A DNA stretch of 64,000 bases, taken from positions 310,001 to 374,000 of the forward strand of contig CAWJGC010000013.1 of the NCBI GenBank assembly GCA_963842355.1, given 5' to 3'. The position numbers and the translations under genes are program-made. The notes below the pieces were generated by a model. That model saw only the letters and a program-made list of their open reading frames with translations, was not told the DNA's origin and made no database searches. Below are positions 46,681-55,452 of this stretch, piece after piece. The DNA comes from JASHPR01 sp963842355 (GTDB lineage: Bacteria; Actinomycetota; Actinomycetes; Streptosporangiales; Streptosporangiaceae). Each line of letters begins with the position of its first letter. The stretch's first letter is position 1.

Positions 46681-47267
46681 CTGCACCGACCAAAGCAGAA
46701 CATGGTCGAAGACTACTGCCCCGCCGTCGCGAAGTGTCCCATGCAGGCTGGCCATCCGGGCGGCGGAGTTGGGGGTTGGCCACTGGGTCGCTGCTGAGGA
46801 GATCCGGGTGCATGGGCACCGAGGGAAGTACCGGAAGGAGCGCTGTGCCGACACGTCCCGGCGAAGGCCGTCCCAGCGCGCGCGATGTCACCTGTTCACG
46901 CCCCGTCTGAGTGACATCTAGGTGACAGATGATCTTCGATGCTTTGAGAACCGGATTGCCTGACTCCTGATCACCGCATCTGACCGCGACTGGCGGTGCC
47001 TCGCCGCTCCCCGTCTGCTCCCAGAATCGGACAGGGCCGACCAGGTGCCTCCTGGGGCCGACGCAGAGTGGACACCCCTTCCCGCAACTGATGAGACTCA
47101 AGGCATGGCCTCTGGTCAGCACAGCGCTGCGCTACCGCGTCCTCATCACCGCCCCGCATTTCTAGGGGTTCCGCCGCATACCCCACACCCGAGCAACCAA
47201 AGCCGTCCTGGCACGAAGCGGCTGCATAACTGCAAAATACCAGATTATATCGGCATAATTGACGTGA
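46681..47267. other. Intergenic region upstream of BREX operon
   Basis: Nearly 590 bp without a supported gene on either strand. It must contain the BREX promoter on the minus strand, but I cannot point to -10 or -35 elements with confidence. Frames here have no recognisable domains. Confidence 0.4.
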
Positions 47268-47522
47268 TCACTCTCCCGCTGATAGGTCGTCGTGTGGTGC
47301 GCGCAGCGCTTGCACGAGGGCTAGCACGGTGAAGTAGCCAGGTTCGACGACGGCGCCTGTTTCGATCTTGCGCACCGTCGCCACCGCGACTCCGGCAGCG
47401 GCGGCGAGCTGTTCCTGGGTCAGGCCTGCTTGCTCGCGCAGGGCCCGCAGCCGGGCCGACAGGACCATGGCCTGGTCGCCGTAGCGGCTGTCCGCGCGTC
47501 GTCTGCGTCCTCCGCGAGCCAC
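47268..47522 (-). CDS. XRE-family helix-turn-helix regulator
   Basis: 84 residues from GTG 47522, or about 66 from ATG 47468. The HTH_3 domain is complete: LSARLRALREQAGLTQEQLA, AGVAVATVRKIETG, then FTVLALVQALRA. It is divergent from the three-Cys-motif gene, and the spacer contains two overlapping 12-bp palindromes. It probably represses itself and the divergent gene. Confidence 0.85.
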   Translation of the reverse strand: MARGGRRRRADSRYGDQAMVLSARLRALREQAGLTQEQLAAAAGVAVATVRKIETGAVVEPGYFTVLALVQALRAPHDDLSAGE

Positions 47523-47537
47523 GCTGTTAGCCTAGAA

Positions 47538-47556
47538 GTAAATATTTACCGGTAAA
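47538..47556. promoter_or_regulatory. Overlapping palindromes, probable XRE operator
   Basis: GTAAATATTTAC (47538-47549) and TTTACCGGTAAA (47545-47556) are both perfect palindromes and share TTTAC. The three half-sites GTAAA, TTTAC and GTAAA are evenly spaced. They lie between the XRE start and the DUF5131 start in an otherwise GC-rich region. This is a typical place for a dimeric repressor to act. Confidence 0.6.
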
Positions 47557-47608
47557 AATTGGGCGCCATGATGTACTGGCCTGAGGCAGGGACTAGGCGG
47601 AGGAACCG

Positions 47609-48364
47609 ATGGCAGCCGGCACGGGCATCGAGTGGACCGAGGTCACCTGGAACCCGACGACGGGCTGCGACCGGATCTCGCCTGGGTGCGACAACTGCTA
47701 TGCGTTAGCGCTCGCTAAGCGGCTGAAGGCGATGGGCCAGGCCAAGTACCAGAACGACGGAGACCCGCGTACCTCCGGACCGGGCTTCGGGCTGACTATT
47801 CACCCCGGCGCGCTCGCCTTGCCCTACACCTGGAGCGGGCGGCGGGTCGTGTTTGTCAACTCGATGAGCGACCTGTTCCACGCCCGGGTCCCGCTGGAGT
47901 TCGTCCGCCAGGTCTTCCGCGTCATCGCCGATACTCCGCAGCACACCTATCAGGTACTGACCAAGCGCTCATCGCGGCTGCCGAAGATCGCCCGGAAACT
48001 GGACTGGCCGCCCAACCTGTGGATGGGCGTGTCGGCTGAGAACTCCGCCACGCTGTTCCGCGCCGACGACCTGCGCACGGTGCCCGCCGCGGTCCGGTTC
48101 TTGTCCTGCGAGCCGCTGCTCGGCCCGCTCGACGGCCTGGACCTGGCCGGGATCGACTGGGTCATCGCCGGAGGCGAATCCGGCCCCGACTACCGGCCAC
48201 TCGATCCCGCCTGGGTGACCGGGCTCCGCGACCTGTGCACCACCGGCGGGGTCCCGTTCTTCTTCAAGCAGTGGGGTGGGCGTACCCCGAAGGCCGGCGG
48301 CCGGGCCCTGGACGGGCGGGTCTGGGACCAGATGCCCCAGCCAGCAGGCATCAGCGCAGCCTGA
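47609..48364 (+). CDS. Three-Cys-motif protein (DUF5131, phage Gp37/Gp68 family)
   Basis: 251 residues starting at ATG 47609 behind GGAGG. The family N-terminal motif is present: IEWTEVTWNPTTGCDRISPG followed by CDNCYA, giving the three cysteines. VVFVNSMSDLFH and an ending with FFFKQWGG are also typical. The family is radical-SAM-like and occurs on phages and mobile islands, nearly always with the partner TcmP. Here the partner is convergent and split by a transposon; its surviving tail overlaps the 3' end of this gene by 14 bp. Confidence 0.87.
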   Translation: MAAGTGIEWTEVTWNPTTGCDRISPGCDNCYALALAKRLKAMGQAKYQNDGDPRTSGPGFGLTIHPGALALPYTWSGRRVVFVNSMSDLFHARVPLEFVRQVFRVIADTPQHTYQVLTKRSSRLPKIARKLDWPPNLWMGVSAENSATLFRADDLRTVPAAVRFLSCEPLLGPLDGLDLAGIDWVIAGGESGPDYRPLDPAWVTGLRDLCTTGGVPFFFKQWGGRTPKAGGRALDGRVWDQMPQPAGISAA

Positions 48365-48459
48365 TCATGCTCGCCTGGGTGAGCCGGCCCGGCGGGCTCA
48401 CCAAGACGAGCCCGTCACGCTGAAGGGCCGCTACCGCAGGCCGGGCGTCCTGGACTCGC
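48351..48459 (-). pseudogene. tcmP: Severed 3' end of tcmP
   Basis: The minus-strand translation from the transposon edge reads VQDARPAVAALQRDGLVLVS, then PPGRLTQASMIRLR and a stop at 48351. This fits the usual winged-helix-like C terminus of TcmP. Joined to the main part at 55575 with one copy of the 5-bp duplication, it restores RWRVQDARPAV in one frame. It is the missing end of the gene interrupted at 55.57 kb. Confidence 0.7.
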
Positions 48460-48648
48460 TGTTAGGCGACGCTCTCAGCGAGGAGCGGACAGGCTGTCTC
48501 GGACACGGCCGGTGAGCACGATCTTGGACGAGCGGACCTGGTTTGCTCAGGTATGTGTCGCGACGGTTAGGTGAGGACGTCTTGTCAGAGCAGACGGCCC
48601 TCCCTGATCGTTTAGCGGCGTCCGGGAGGGCCGTCGTGTGGCGCACGG

Positions 48649-49371
48649 ATGGTGACGCCGGTGTTGACGGTATCCGCGGATCGGGATCTGGTCGAGCGGC
48701 AGCTGGCGGGCGGGCTGCTGGTGTGCCCGGAGTGCGGGAGGGGGGTGCTGGGCGGGCACGGCTGGGTGCCGTCGCGGTGGGTGCGCCGCGCGGACGGGCG
48801 GGTGGTGCTGCTGAAGGCGCATGCGACCGGGCAGCAGACGGCGTCCAGGACGGTTGCCGGCGGGCTTCGCCGCGGGAAGTGCAAGGCGCCGGAGTGCGGG
48901 GTGACGCATGTGCTGGCGCCGCCGTGGCTGTTGTTCCGGCGGCTGGATGAGACCAGCGTGATCGGCGAGGTGCTGGAGGCCCGGGCCGGGGGCAGGGGGT
49001 ACCGGGCGATCGCCGGCCTGCTGGCACGGGTGGCTTCGGGGGTGGTGAGCCTGGCGGCGGAGCTGGGCGTGGTGCGCCGCTGCGTGACCCGGTTCACCGC
49101 CAGCGCCGGGCGGCTGCGGGCGGTGTTCACCGCCCTGGTGCACCGGGTGGACGCCTCGCCGCCGGTGATGACCTCGGGCCGGGGCGCGGTGGCCGAGGCG
49201 GTGTCGGCGGTCGGTGAGGCGGCCGCGGCGGTGCGGCGGCTGCTGGGGACGGCGATGGCCGCGGTGTCGCCGTGGGAGGTCGCCGCGGCGGTGTCGCACG
49301 GCCGGCTGCTGGCGGTCAGCCCGCCGGCGCGGCTGTTCTCCACGTCGCGGCATCTGGAGCCTGCGATGTGA
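48649..49371 (+). CDS. DUF6431 zinc-ribbon/HTH protein of the transposon
   Basis: 240 residues. Two Cys pairs, CPECG near residue 26 and CKAPEC near 78, are followed by VTHVLAPPWLLFRRLDETS and a helix-turn-helix-like region (GYRAIAGLLAR). This fits DUF6431-type DNA-binding proteins that accompany transposases in actinobacteria. It is the first gene of the transposon, read in the same direction as the transposase 62 bp downstream. It may take part in end or target recognition. Confidence 0.6.
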   Translation: MVTPVLTVSADRDLVERQLAGGLLVCPECGRGVLGGHGWVPSRWVRRADGRVVLLKAHATGQQTASRTVAGGLRRGKCKAPECGVTHVLAPPWLLFRRLDETSVIGEVLEARAGGRGYRAIAGLLARVASGVVSLAAELGVVRRCVTRFTASAGRLRAVFTALVHRVDASPPVMTSGRGAVAEAVSAVGEAAAAVRRLLGTAMAAVSPWEVAAAVSHGRLLAVSPPARLFSTSRHLEPAM

Positions 49372-50120
49372 TCGCCGGGACGCTGGTGCCTTCCGTTTTC
49401 CGGCCATTGCGGCCATGGCGATGGGAGGTTCTTGTGGGGATTGACGAGGAGCTGGCGGCGCGCGCGGCGGCGGCCCGTGACATCGCGTTGTTCCGGTACG
49501 GCCTGATCCGGGCGGCGGCGGACCCGGACCTGTCACCGCGGCAGCGCGGCGTGCTGGTGCGCGCGCTGGCCGCCGGGCGGCACAAGGACCCGGGCGGGCA
49601 GCTGGTGCGGGTCGGCCGGTCCACGCTGGATAGGTGGATCCGGGACTGGCGGACCGGGGGCTTTGACGCCCTGGTGCCGGGCAGCCGGGACGTGGCGCCG
49701 CGGACCAGCGCCGGGGTGCTGGAGCTGGCGGTCGCGCTGAAGAAGGAGAAGCCGGAGCGGACCGCGGCGCAGGTGCACCGGATCCTGGCGGCCCGGCTGG
49801 GCGCCGGGCAGGTGCCGTCGGTGCGGACCATCCAGCGGCATTTCGTCCGGATGGAGCTGGCCGGCCTGCCCGCCGCGGCGGCGCCGGCGGAGGTTTTCGG
49901 CCGGTTCCAGGCCGACGTCCCGGGCGAGCTGTGGGTTTCCGACGTGCTGCACGGCCCGCCTGCCGGGGAAGCGGCCAAGACGTACCTGTTCGCCGTCGAG
50001 GACGACCATTCCCGGTTCCTTGCCGGCTGGTGGTGGACCACCCGCGAGGATGTCACCGGGCTGTTCACCGCGCTGCGGCGGGCGGTGGAGGCGCACGGCG
50101 CCCCGCGCGCGTTTTATGTG

Positions 50121-50206
50121 GATTATGCCGAGCACCGGGTTGTGCCGACCCTCGCGCCGGAGGGCCTGGCAGCGGCGGTGACCGCGCGGAAACTGTCGGC
50201 ATAATC
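50121..50206. repeat. Left 86-bp inverted repeat of RIT element
   Basis: It is the exact reverse complement of 53369-53454. It begins GATTATGCCGA and ends TCGGCATAATC, so each copy is itself bordered by 11-bp inverted arms. These arms are likely recombinase binding sites. Confidence 0.9.
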
Positions 50207-51194
50207 AGAGCGCTTCGAGGAAGGCGAGCAGCTCGTCGGGAGGGCGGTAACGGCCCGGTGTAACGTCGGGCGGGGTCGCCCGGGCGAGCGCGCGTTCTTT
50301 CTGGCTCATGTCGGCATGCAGGTAAATGGAGGTGCTGGAGACCTGCTCGTGACCGAGGACCAGCGCGATGACTGCGAGGCTGTTGCCTCCTTCGAGTAGG
50401 TTCATGGCGCAGGAGTGCCGCAGGGTGTGGGCAGTGACGTGCTTGGCGAGCATCGACGGGCAGTCTCTGGCGGCCCGGGCGGCGTGCAGGCTGATCCGCC
50501 GCTCGATCGCGTCGCGGCTCAGCTGTCTGCCGGTGCTGGTGGGGAACAGCGGGTCGCCGGGCTGGCCGCGGCGTTCGGCGAGCCAGGCCCGCAGCACCGC
50601 GACGGTGGCCGGCAGCAGCGGGGTGTTCCGTTCTTTGCGGCCCTTTCCGACGACGTGAACGTGGGCGCCAGGTCCGAAGACGACGTCGCCGGTGGTGAGG
50701 GCGGCGAGCTCGGAGATCCGCAGTCCGGCCTGGACGGCCAGCACGATCAGCGCGTGGTCGCGCCGGCCGGTCCGGGTGGTCTTGTCGCACGCGGCGGCGA
50801 GCGCATCGCTTTCGCCGGGAGTGAGGTAGGTAACCAGATTGCGCTGGTGGCGCTTGGGAGTGATGGCCAGCACCCGGGCGATGGTGTCGGCGTGCTCGGG
50901 GTGGCGCAGCGCGGCCCAGGCGAACATCGACCGGATCGCCGCCAGCCGGTTGTTGCGGGTGCGGGGACTGTTGGCGCGGGCAGTTTCCAGCTCGTCGAGG
51001 AACGCGCCGATCAGCGGCGCGTCCAGGTCGGCGATGTCCAGCTTGCTGGGGCTCTTGCCTGTCTGCGCGGCGGTGAAGCACAACAGCAGCCGCCAGGTGT
51101 CGCGATACCCGGCGATGGTGTTGGGGCTGGCACCGCGCTGGCTGATGAGCCGGGTGGTGAAGAACGCCTGCAGGGTCGGCGCGAGCGCGGTCAT
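50205..51194 (-). CDS. RIT tyrosine recombinase, third gene
   Basis: 329 residues with a complete active site: Arg in GLRISELAALTTG, Lys in GKGRKERNTPLL, HTLRH in HVTAHTLRHSCAMNL, His in VLGHEQVS and Tyr in STSIYLHAD. Its ATG overlaps the stop of the second recombinase. Its stop lies in the left inverted repeat. Confidence 0.88.
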   Translation of the reverse strand: MTALAPTLQAFFTTRLISQRGASPNTIAGYRDTWRLLLCFTAAQTGKSPSKLDIADLDAPLIGAFLDELETARANSPRTRNNRLAAIRSMFAWAALRHPEHADTIARVLAITPKRHQRNLVTYLTPGESDALAAACDKTTRTGRRDHALIVLAVQAGLRISELAALTTGDVVFGPGAHVHVVGKGRKERNTPLLPATVAVLRAWLAERRGQPGDPLFPTSTGRQLSRDAIERRISLHAARAARDCPSMLAKHVTAHTLRHSCAMNLLEGGNSLAVIALVLGHEQVSSTSIYLHADMSQKERALARATPPDVTPGRYRPPDELLAFLEAL

Positions 51195-52105
51195 TGCGGC
51201 CCTCCGGTGACCAGGCGGGCGATCGCGAGCTCCATCAGCTCGGGCACGGCCTGGAGATACCAGTAGGTGCCTTCGGGGCTGAGGTGACCCAGGTAGGCCG
51301 ACAGGAGCGGCAGCTTGGCGTCGATGTCCTCGCCGGCCCGGTGCCAGGCGATGAGCTGGCGGACCGCGAAACTGTGTCTCAGATCATGGATTCTTGGCCG
51401 ACGGCCGGGGGCGCGCAGGCCCAGCTCGGTGGTGAGCTCGGCGAAGGCGAGATCAACGTTGCTGACACGTAACGGCGTTCCCTTGGATGAGGTGAAGAAC
51501 GCCGTCGTGCGCGGGCTGGGGCACAGCTGGTCACGGCGGGCCGTGTAGTCTCGCAGCGCCCTGGCCGTGGTCGGGTGCACCGGGACCAGGCGGGCACGGC
51601 CGGTCTTGCTGTCGCGGATGGTCAGTATCCCGTCGTCCAGGTCAGCGTCTGCGTTGTCCAGGGCGATAGCCTCGCCCAGCCGCAGCCCGGTCACCGCGAT
51701 CAGGCCCAGCAGGGCCTGATGCGTCGCTGCGCGCAGCGGGTGGCGCATCGACCCGGCGGCCTGCAGCAGCCTGATGATGTCGTCCTCGGCCCAGATCCAC
51801 GGCTGAGGCCGGGGCGTGACCGTCGGCCAGATCCCCGCGGGCGGGATCTGGGTCGCCGGGTCGATGGCCTTCAGGTAGCGGGCGAACCCGCGGGCCGCGC
51901 CGAGCCGGTGCGCCCAGTTGATTGGCAGCACCCCGGCTGGCTGGCCTGCCCAGGCGATGGCCAGCTCGGTGGTGATCGTGGTCGCGCCGGCCTGCTCCAG
52001 GTAGCTGATCAGGCTGGGCAGCACGCGGCCGGGAAAGTTCAGCTTGAACCCCAGGTCACGGCGAAGCCGCAGATAGTCGTCCAGGTGGGCTCGCATGCCG
52101 GTCAT
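51191..52105 (-). CDS. RIT tyrosine recombinase, second gene
   Basis: 304 residues. Catalytic residues are Arg in GLRLGEAIALDN, Lys in DSKTGRARLVPV, HDLRH in RIHDLRHSFAVRQ, His in YLGHLSPEGT and Tyr in YWYLQAVPEL. It overlaps both neighbouring recombinase genes by 4 bp (ATGA), so the three are made together. Confidence 0.88.
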   Translation of the reverse strand: MTGMRAHLDDYLRLRRDLGFKLNFPGRVLPSLISYLEQAGATTITTELAIAWAGQPAGVLPINWAHRLGAARGFARYLKAIDPATQIPPAGIWPTVTPRPQPWIWAEDDIIRLLQAAGSMRHPLRAATHQALLGLIAVTGLRLGEAIALDNADADLDDGILTIRDSKTGRARLVPVHPTTARALRDYTARRDQLCPSPRTTAFFTSSKGTPLRVSNVDLAFAELTTELGLRAPGRRPRIHDLRHSFAVRQLIAWHRAGEDIDAKLPLLSAYLGHLSPEGTYWYLQAVPELMELAIARLVTGGPQ

Positions 52106-53319
52106 GCCGCGGCTCCCGGCCAGGGCCAGGCGAGTTCGCGTAGCGCGGCGACGCTGACCCGGGCGTAGTTCGCGGTCGAGGCCAGGTTCTCATGCCGCAG
52201 CAACTGCCCGACCTCGGTCAGCGGCGCGCCGGCGTCGGCCAGCTGGCAGGCGGTGGAGTGGCGCAGCCGGTGCGCCCCGACCTCGGCGATTCCGGCTCGC
52301 GTGCAGGCGCGGCGGACGATGAAAGAGATCCCGCCGCGCGTCAGCGGCCCGGCCGGCGCGACCGTCCGCAGGAACACCTCCCGCCAGGCGCCGGCTTTCG
52401 GGCGGCCGCGGGTCAGGTAGGCGGCGATCGCCTCGCCGACATCAGCCGGCAGTGGCAGCCGCTCGGCACGGTTTCCCTTGCCGAGCACGGTGATCTCGCC
52501 CGCGCGCCAGTCGATGTCCTCCAGTCTCAGCGACGCCGCCTCGCTGGCCCGCAGGCCCAGGCGCAGCAGTGTTATCAGCACGGCGTAGTCGCGCCGCCCG
52601 GCGTCCCGGCTCCGGTCGCAGGAAGCCAGCAGCGCCGCCGCGTCCGCAGCGCCGATGCCCAGCGGCAGCCGTGAGATCCGCCGCCCGGTCACGCTCAGCG
52701 CCGACCCGGCCAGATTGACCAGCACCAGTCCTTCCAGGAAGCAATACCGCAGGAACGCGCGCAGCGCGGCCACGAAGTACTGCGCCGACCCGGCCGACAC
52801 CTTCGCGGCCTCAGCGGCCACCGCGGCGGTGACATCGGCGGCGGTCAGCCCCGGCAGCCCGCCGCTGCCCAGTCCTGTCAGGAAACGCCGGGCCCTGGCG
52901 ACATACGCTTCGGTGGTCGTGGCCGCCAGTGCCCGCTCGCGCAGCAGGTGGCGTTCGAACCCGGCCAGCAGCCTGTCCTGCTCCGACACCGGACCGGGTG
53001 CGGCAAGCGGCAGCATCAGCGCGCCGGCGTCGGCGAGCATGCCGATGATCGGCGCGATGCTGCCGGCCAGCAGCGCGAACGACCGGCCTTCCGCGCGCCG
53101 GGCGGCCGCATACCTTTCCGCCACCTCGCTGTTCAGGTCGCCTGCGGAAAGGCCGCTGGCCTCCAGCCAGCGGCTCAGGTGCGCAACCAGGCGCATCGTG
53201 TTCACCGCTGACAGCGGCGAATAGCCGCGCTCACGTAGTGCTGCCGCTAACGTCGGCGCATAGGGAGCCAGAGGACCGGTCACTATTGCCCGGGTGACCT
53301 TGCTTGCTGGTCCTGTCAT
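52102..53319 (-). CDS. RIT tyrosine recombinase, first gene
   Basis: 405 residues, the longest of the trio and first in the operon. The active site is complete: Arg in GLRASEAASLRL, Lys in LGKGNRAERLPL, HRLRH in AHRLRHSTACQLA, His in LRHENLAST and Tyr in ANYARVSVAAL. The start is about 50 bp from the right inverted repeat, so the promoter is close to or within that repeat. Confidence 0.88.
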   Translation of the reverse strand: MTGPASKVTRAIVTGPLAPYAPTLAAALRERGYSPLSAVNTMRLVAHLSRWLEASGLSAGDLNSEVAERYAAARRAEGRSFALLAGSIAPIIGMLADAGALMLPLAAPGPVSEQDRLLAGFERHLLRERALAATTTEAYVARARRFLTGLGSGGLPGLTAADVTAAVAAEAAKVSAGSAQYFVAALRAFLRYCFLEGLVLVNLAGSALSVTGRRISRLPLGIGAADAAALLASCDRSRDAGRRDYAVLITLLRLGLRASEAASLRLEDIDWRAGEITVLGKGNRAERLPLPADVGEAIAAYLTRGRPKAGAWREVFLRTVAPAGPLTRGGISFIVRRACTRAGIAEVGAHRLRHSTACQLADAGAPLTEVGQLLRHENLASTANYARVSVAALRELAWPWPGAAA

Positions 53320-53368
53320 CAGTTCCTCCTTCGGGAATCGGAGGAACCAGGATGATCACAAGGTCATG

Positions 53369-53454
53369 GATTATGCCGACAGTTTCCGCGCGGTCACCGC
53401 CGCTGCCAGGCCCTCCGGCGCGAGGGTCGGCACAACCCGGTGCTCGGCATAATC
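53369..53454. repeat. Right 86-bp inverted repeat of RIT element
   Basis: Exact reverse complement of 50121-50206, again bordered by GATTATGCCGA and TCGGCATAATC. A further 16-bp palindrome, GTGCCGAGCTCGGCAC, lies just outside it. Confidence 0.9.
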
Positions 53455-54277
53455 GGCATTGTGCCGAGCTCGGCACAACGTCGACAACGGCAGCCCGTAT
53501 GTGTCCCGGCAGCTGCTGCACGCGCTGGCCGTGCTGGGCATCCAGATCACCCACTCCCGGCCCCGCCGCCCGCAGGGGAAAGGCAAGATCGAACGCCTGT
53601 TCGAGACTGTGCGGGGCCAGTTCCTGGTCGAGGTCGCCGCCGCCGCCGGGCAGGCGGGCACCGCGCTGGGGTCGGTGACCGAGCTGGAGGAGCTGTTCGG
53701 CGCCTGGGTGCACCAGGTGTATCACCAGGCCGTGCACGGCGAGACCGGGCAGGCCCGGCCGCCCGGTTCGCCGCGCCGGGCAGGCTGCGGCAGATCGCCC
53801 CGCAGGCGATCGGCGAGGCGTTCTTGTGGCAGGACTTCCGCACCGTGACCAAGACCGCGACGATCAGCCTGCACGGCAACCGGTACCAGACCGACCCGGC
53901 GCTGTGCGGCCGCAAGGTCGAGGTGCTCTACAACCCGGCCGACCTGACCACCGGGATCCGGGTGCGCTGGCGCGGCACCGAGATGGGCGCCGCGGTGCCG
54001 CACGTGATCGGCCGTCACTCCCACCCCGGCATCGCCCCGGCCGCGCCCGCCCCCGGCGCAGCCGACCGGGATCGACTACCTGCGCATAGTCGCCCAGGCG
54101 CACCACCAGCAGCAGGCCTCCTCGATCAACTTCACCGCCCTGTCCGCCGACCCGGGCCAGGATGCCGCAGGCGAGGCCCAGGACGGCCCGGGACAGCCCC
54201 GGTGACCCGTCGCCCGGCCACCCCCCGCCGAGCTGGCCGCGCTGCTGGCCGCCGGCGCCGACGGCGCGCTCGCCGAC

Positions 54278-54595
54278 ATGGCCGCCATCCAGCTGCTCAC
54301 CGCCCACCGCTACTGGCTGACCCGGGCCGACTTCACCACCGAGTTCATCACCACCGGCCCCAGCCCGCTCAGCGGCCGCCTCCTGGGCCACGTCCGCTGG
54401 CGGGCCGCCGCCCGCGCCCTGGCCGCCGGCAGCCTGCCCGGCACCGGCAGCGAAACGGCGGTCTTGCAGATCGCGGCCAGCCTCGCCGCCGGCCTGCCGG
54501 TCCGGCTCCGCGACGCGGTCACCGGCCTGGACCACGCCAACCTGACCGCCGTCGCCGCCGCCATCATGACCGCCGGCGGCCACCACCGCCCCTGA
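54278..54595 (+). CDS. Small unknown protein between transposase and ATPase genes
   Basis: At least 105 residues from ATG 54278. The open frame reaches back to 54206 without a normal start. A GTG at 54202, overlapping the transposase stop, would join in by a one-base shift in the run of six C near 54221. The product is helical (MAAIQLLTAHRYWLTRADF, then LDHANLTAVAAAIMTAGG). I do not recognise it. Its place between TniA- and TniB-like genes suggests a transposition role. Confidence 0.45.
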   Translation: MAAIQLLTAHRYWLTRADFTTEFITTGPSPLSGRLLGHVRWRAAARALAAGSLPGTGSETAVLQIAASLAAGLPVRLRDAVTGLDHANLTAVAAAIMTAGGHHRP

Positions 54596-54630
54596 CCACC
54601 CAGGACCGCACCCCGGAAGGAACTCACCCC

Positions 54631-55452
54631 ATGCTCGCCAAGATCCAGTCGTTCTACGGGTTCACCAAGATGCCGTTCGGCCGCGACATCCCACCCGGCC
54701 AGCTGCACCGCCACGCCGGCCACGCCGAGGCCGTCGCCCGGCTGGCCTGGGCCATCACCAGCCGCTCGGTCGCGGTGCTCACCGGCGAAGTCGGCGCCGG
54801 CAAGACTGTCGCCGTCCGCGCCGCCCTGGCCGGCACCGACCCGGTCCGCTACCGGCCCATCTACCTGCCCAACCCGGCCGGCATCGGCATCCGCGGCATC
54901 TGCCAGCAGATCGTCATCGCCTGCGGCCAGGCCCCCCGCTTCCACACCGGATCCCTGCTGCCCCAGGCCGCCGACGCGCTGGCCACCGAGGCCGAAGAAC
55001 GCGGCCGGACCCCCATCTTGATCCTGGATGAAGCCCACCAGCTCGACGCCGCGCAGCTCGAGACCATCCGCATGCTCACCAGCTACCAGCTCGACTCGGT
55101 CACCTGCTTCGCCGCCCTGCTCATCGGCCAGCCCACCCTGCGCACCCGGCTCAGGCTCGGCGTGCTAGCGGCCCTCGACCAGCGCATCGGCCTGCGTGCC
55201 CACATCGACGGCATGACCCGCGACGAGACCGCCAGCTACATCAGCCACCACCTCACCCTCGCCGGCCGCGGCAGCGACACCCTGTTCTCCGACGAGGCGA
55301 TCACCCTCATCCACGACACCAGCCGGGGCCTGCCCCGCACCATCAACAACCTCGCTATCCAGGCACTCATCGCCGCCTGCGCCGCCGGGCACGCCATCGC
55401 AGACCAGGCCGCCGCACGATCCGCGATCACCGAAGTCACCGCGACACCCTGA
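54631..55452 (+). CDS. TniB/TnsC-like AAA ATPase of the transposon
   Basis: 273 residues from ATG 54631 with ggaagga upstream. The start SFYGFTKMPFGRDIPPG is typical of ExeA/IstB-like transposition ATPases. Walker A is GEVGAGKT (52-59), Walker B is ILILDEAHQ near 130, and sensor-like LIGQPTLRTRL and RGLPRTINNLAI follow. It would control target choice and activate the TniA-like transposase. Confidence 0.85.
   Translation: MLAKIQSFYGFTKMPFGRDIPPGQLHRHAGHAEAVARLAWAITSRSVAVLTGEVGAGKTVAVRAALAGTDPVRYRPIYLPNPAGIGIRGICQQIVIACGQAPRFHTGSLLPQAADALATEAEERGRTPILILDEAHQLDAAQLETIRMLTSYQLDSVTCFAALLIGQPTLRTRLRLGVLAALDQRIGLRAHIDGMTRDETASYISHHLTLAGRGSDTLFSDEAITLIHDTSRGLPRTINNLAIQALIAACAAGHAIADQAAARSAITEVTATP

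Larger units (their letters stand above)
50121..53483 (-). mobile_element. RIT element (recombinases in trio) with 86-bp inverted repeats
   Basis: Three overlapping tyrosine recombinase genes on the minus strand lie between perfect 86-bp inverted repeats. The element sits inside the transposase gene of the surrounding transposon, between FYVD and NGSPY. About 30 bases with the palindrome GTGCCGAGCTCGGCAC follow the right repeat before the host gene resumes, so the right limit is uncertain. The layout fits the known RIT element class. Confidence 0.85.
49434..54205 (+). pseudogene. TniA/TnsB-like DDE transposase, split by RIT element and frameshifts
   Basis: GTG 49434 lies behind GGGAGG. The first part (49434-50120) has an N-terminal HTH (RSTLDRWIRDWRTGGFDALV) and an integrase core with Asp in GELWVSDVLHGP and AHGAPRAFYVD. 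The RIT insertion interrupts it directly at that second Asp. The gene resumes at about 53484 with NGSPYVSRQLLHAL and the catalytic Glu in GKGKIERLFETVRG, then shifts frame near 53745 and back near 54045, ending with a stop at 54203-54205. The C-terminal Mu-type beta domain (ATISLHGNRYQTD) is present. As read, it cannot make an active enzyme. Confidence 0.78.

Noticed and set aside
46577..47122. Minus-strand frame of 181 codons upstream of BREX
   Set aside because: Composition is not protein-like and it overlaps the better-supported HTH gene in another frame.
53440..54630. N-terminal 400 codons of a 670-codon frame ending in the TniB-like ATPase
   Set aside because: Most of it is out-of-frame transposase and small-gene sequence; only a short stretch (about 53745-54045) is real transposase code. 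The ATPase starts at 54631 with its own ribosome site.
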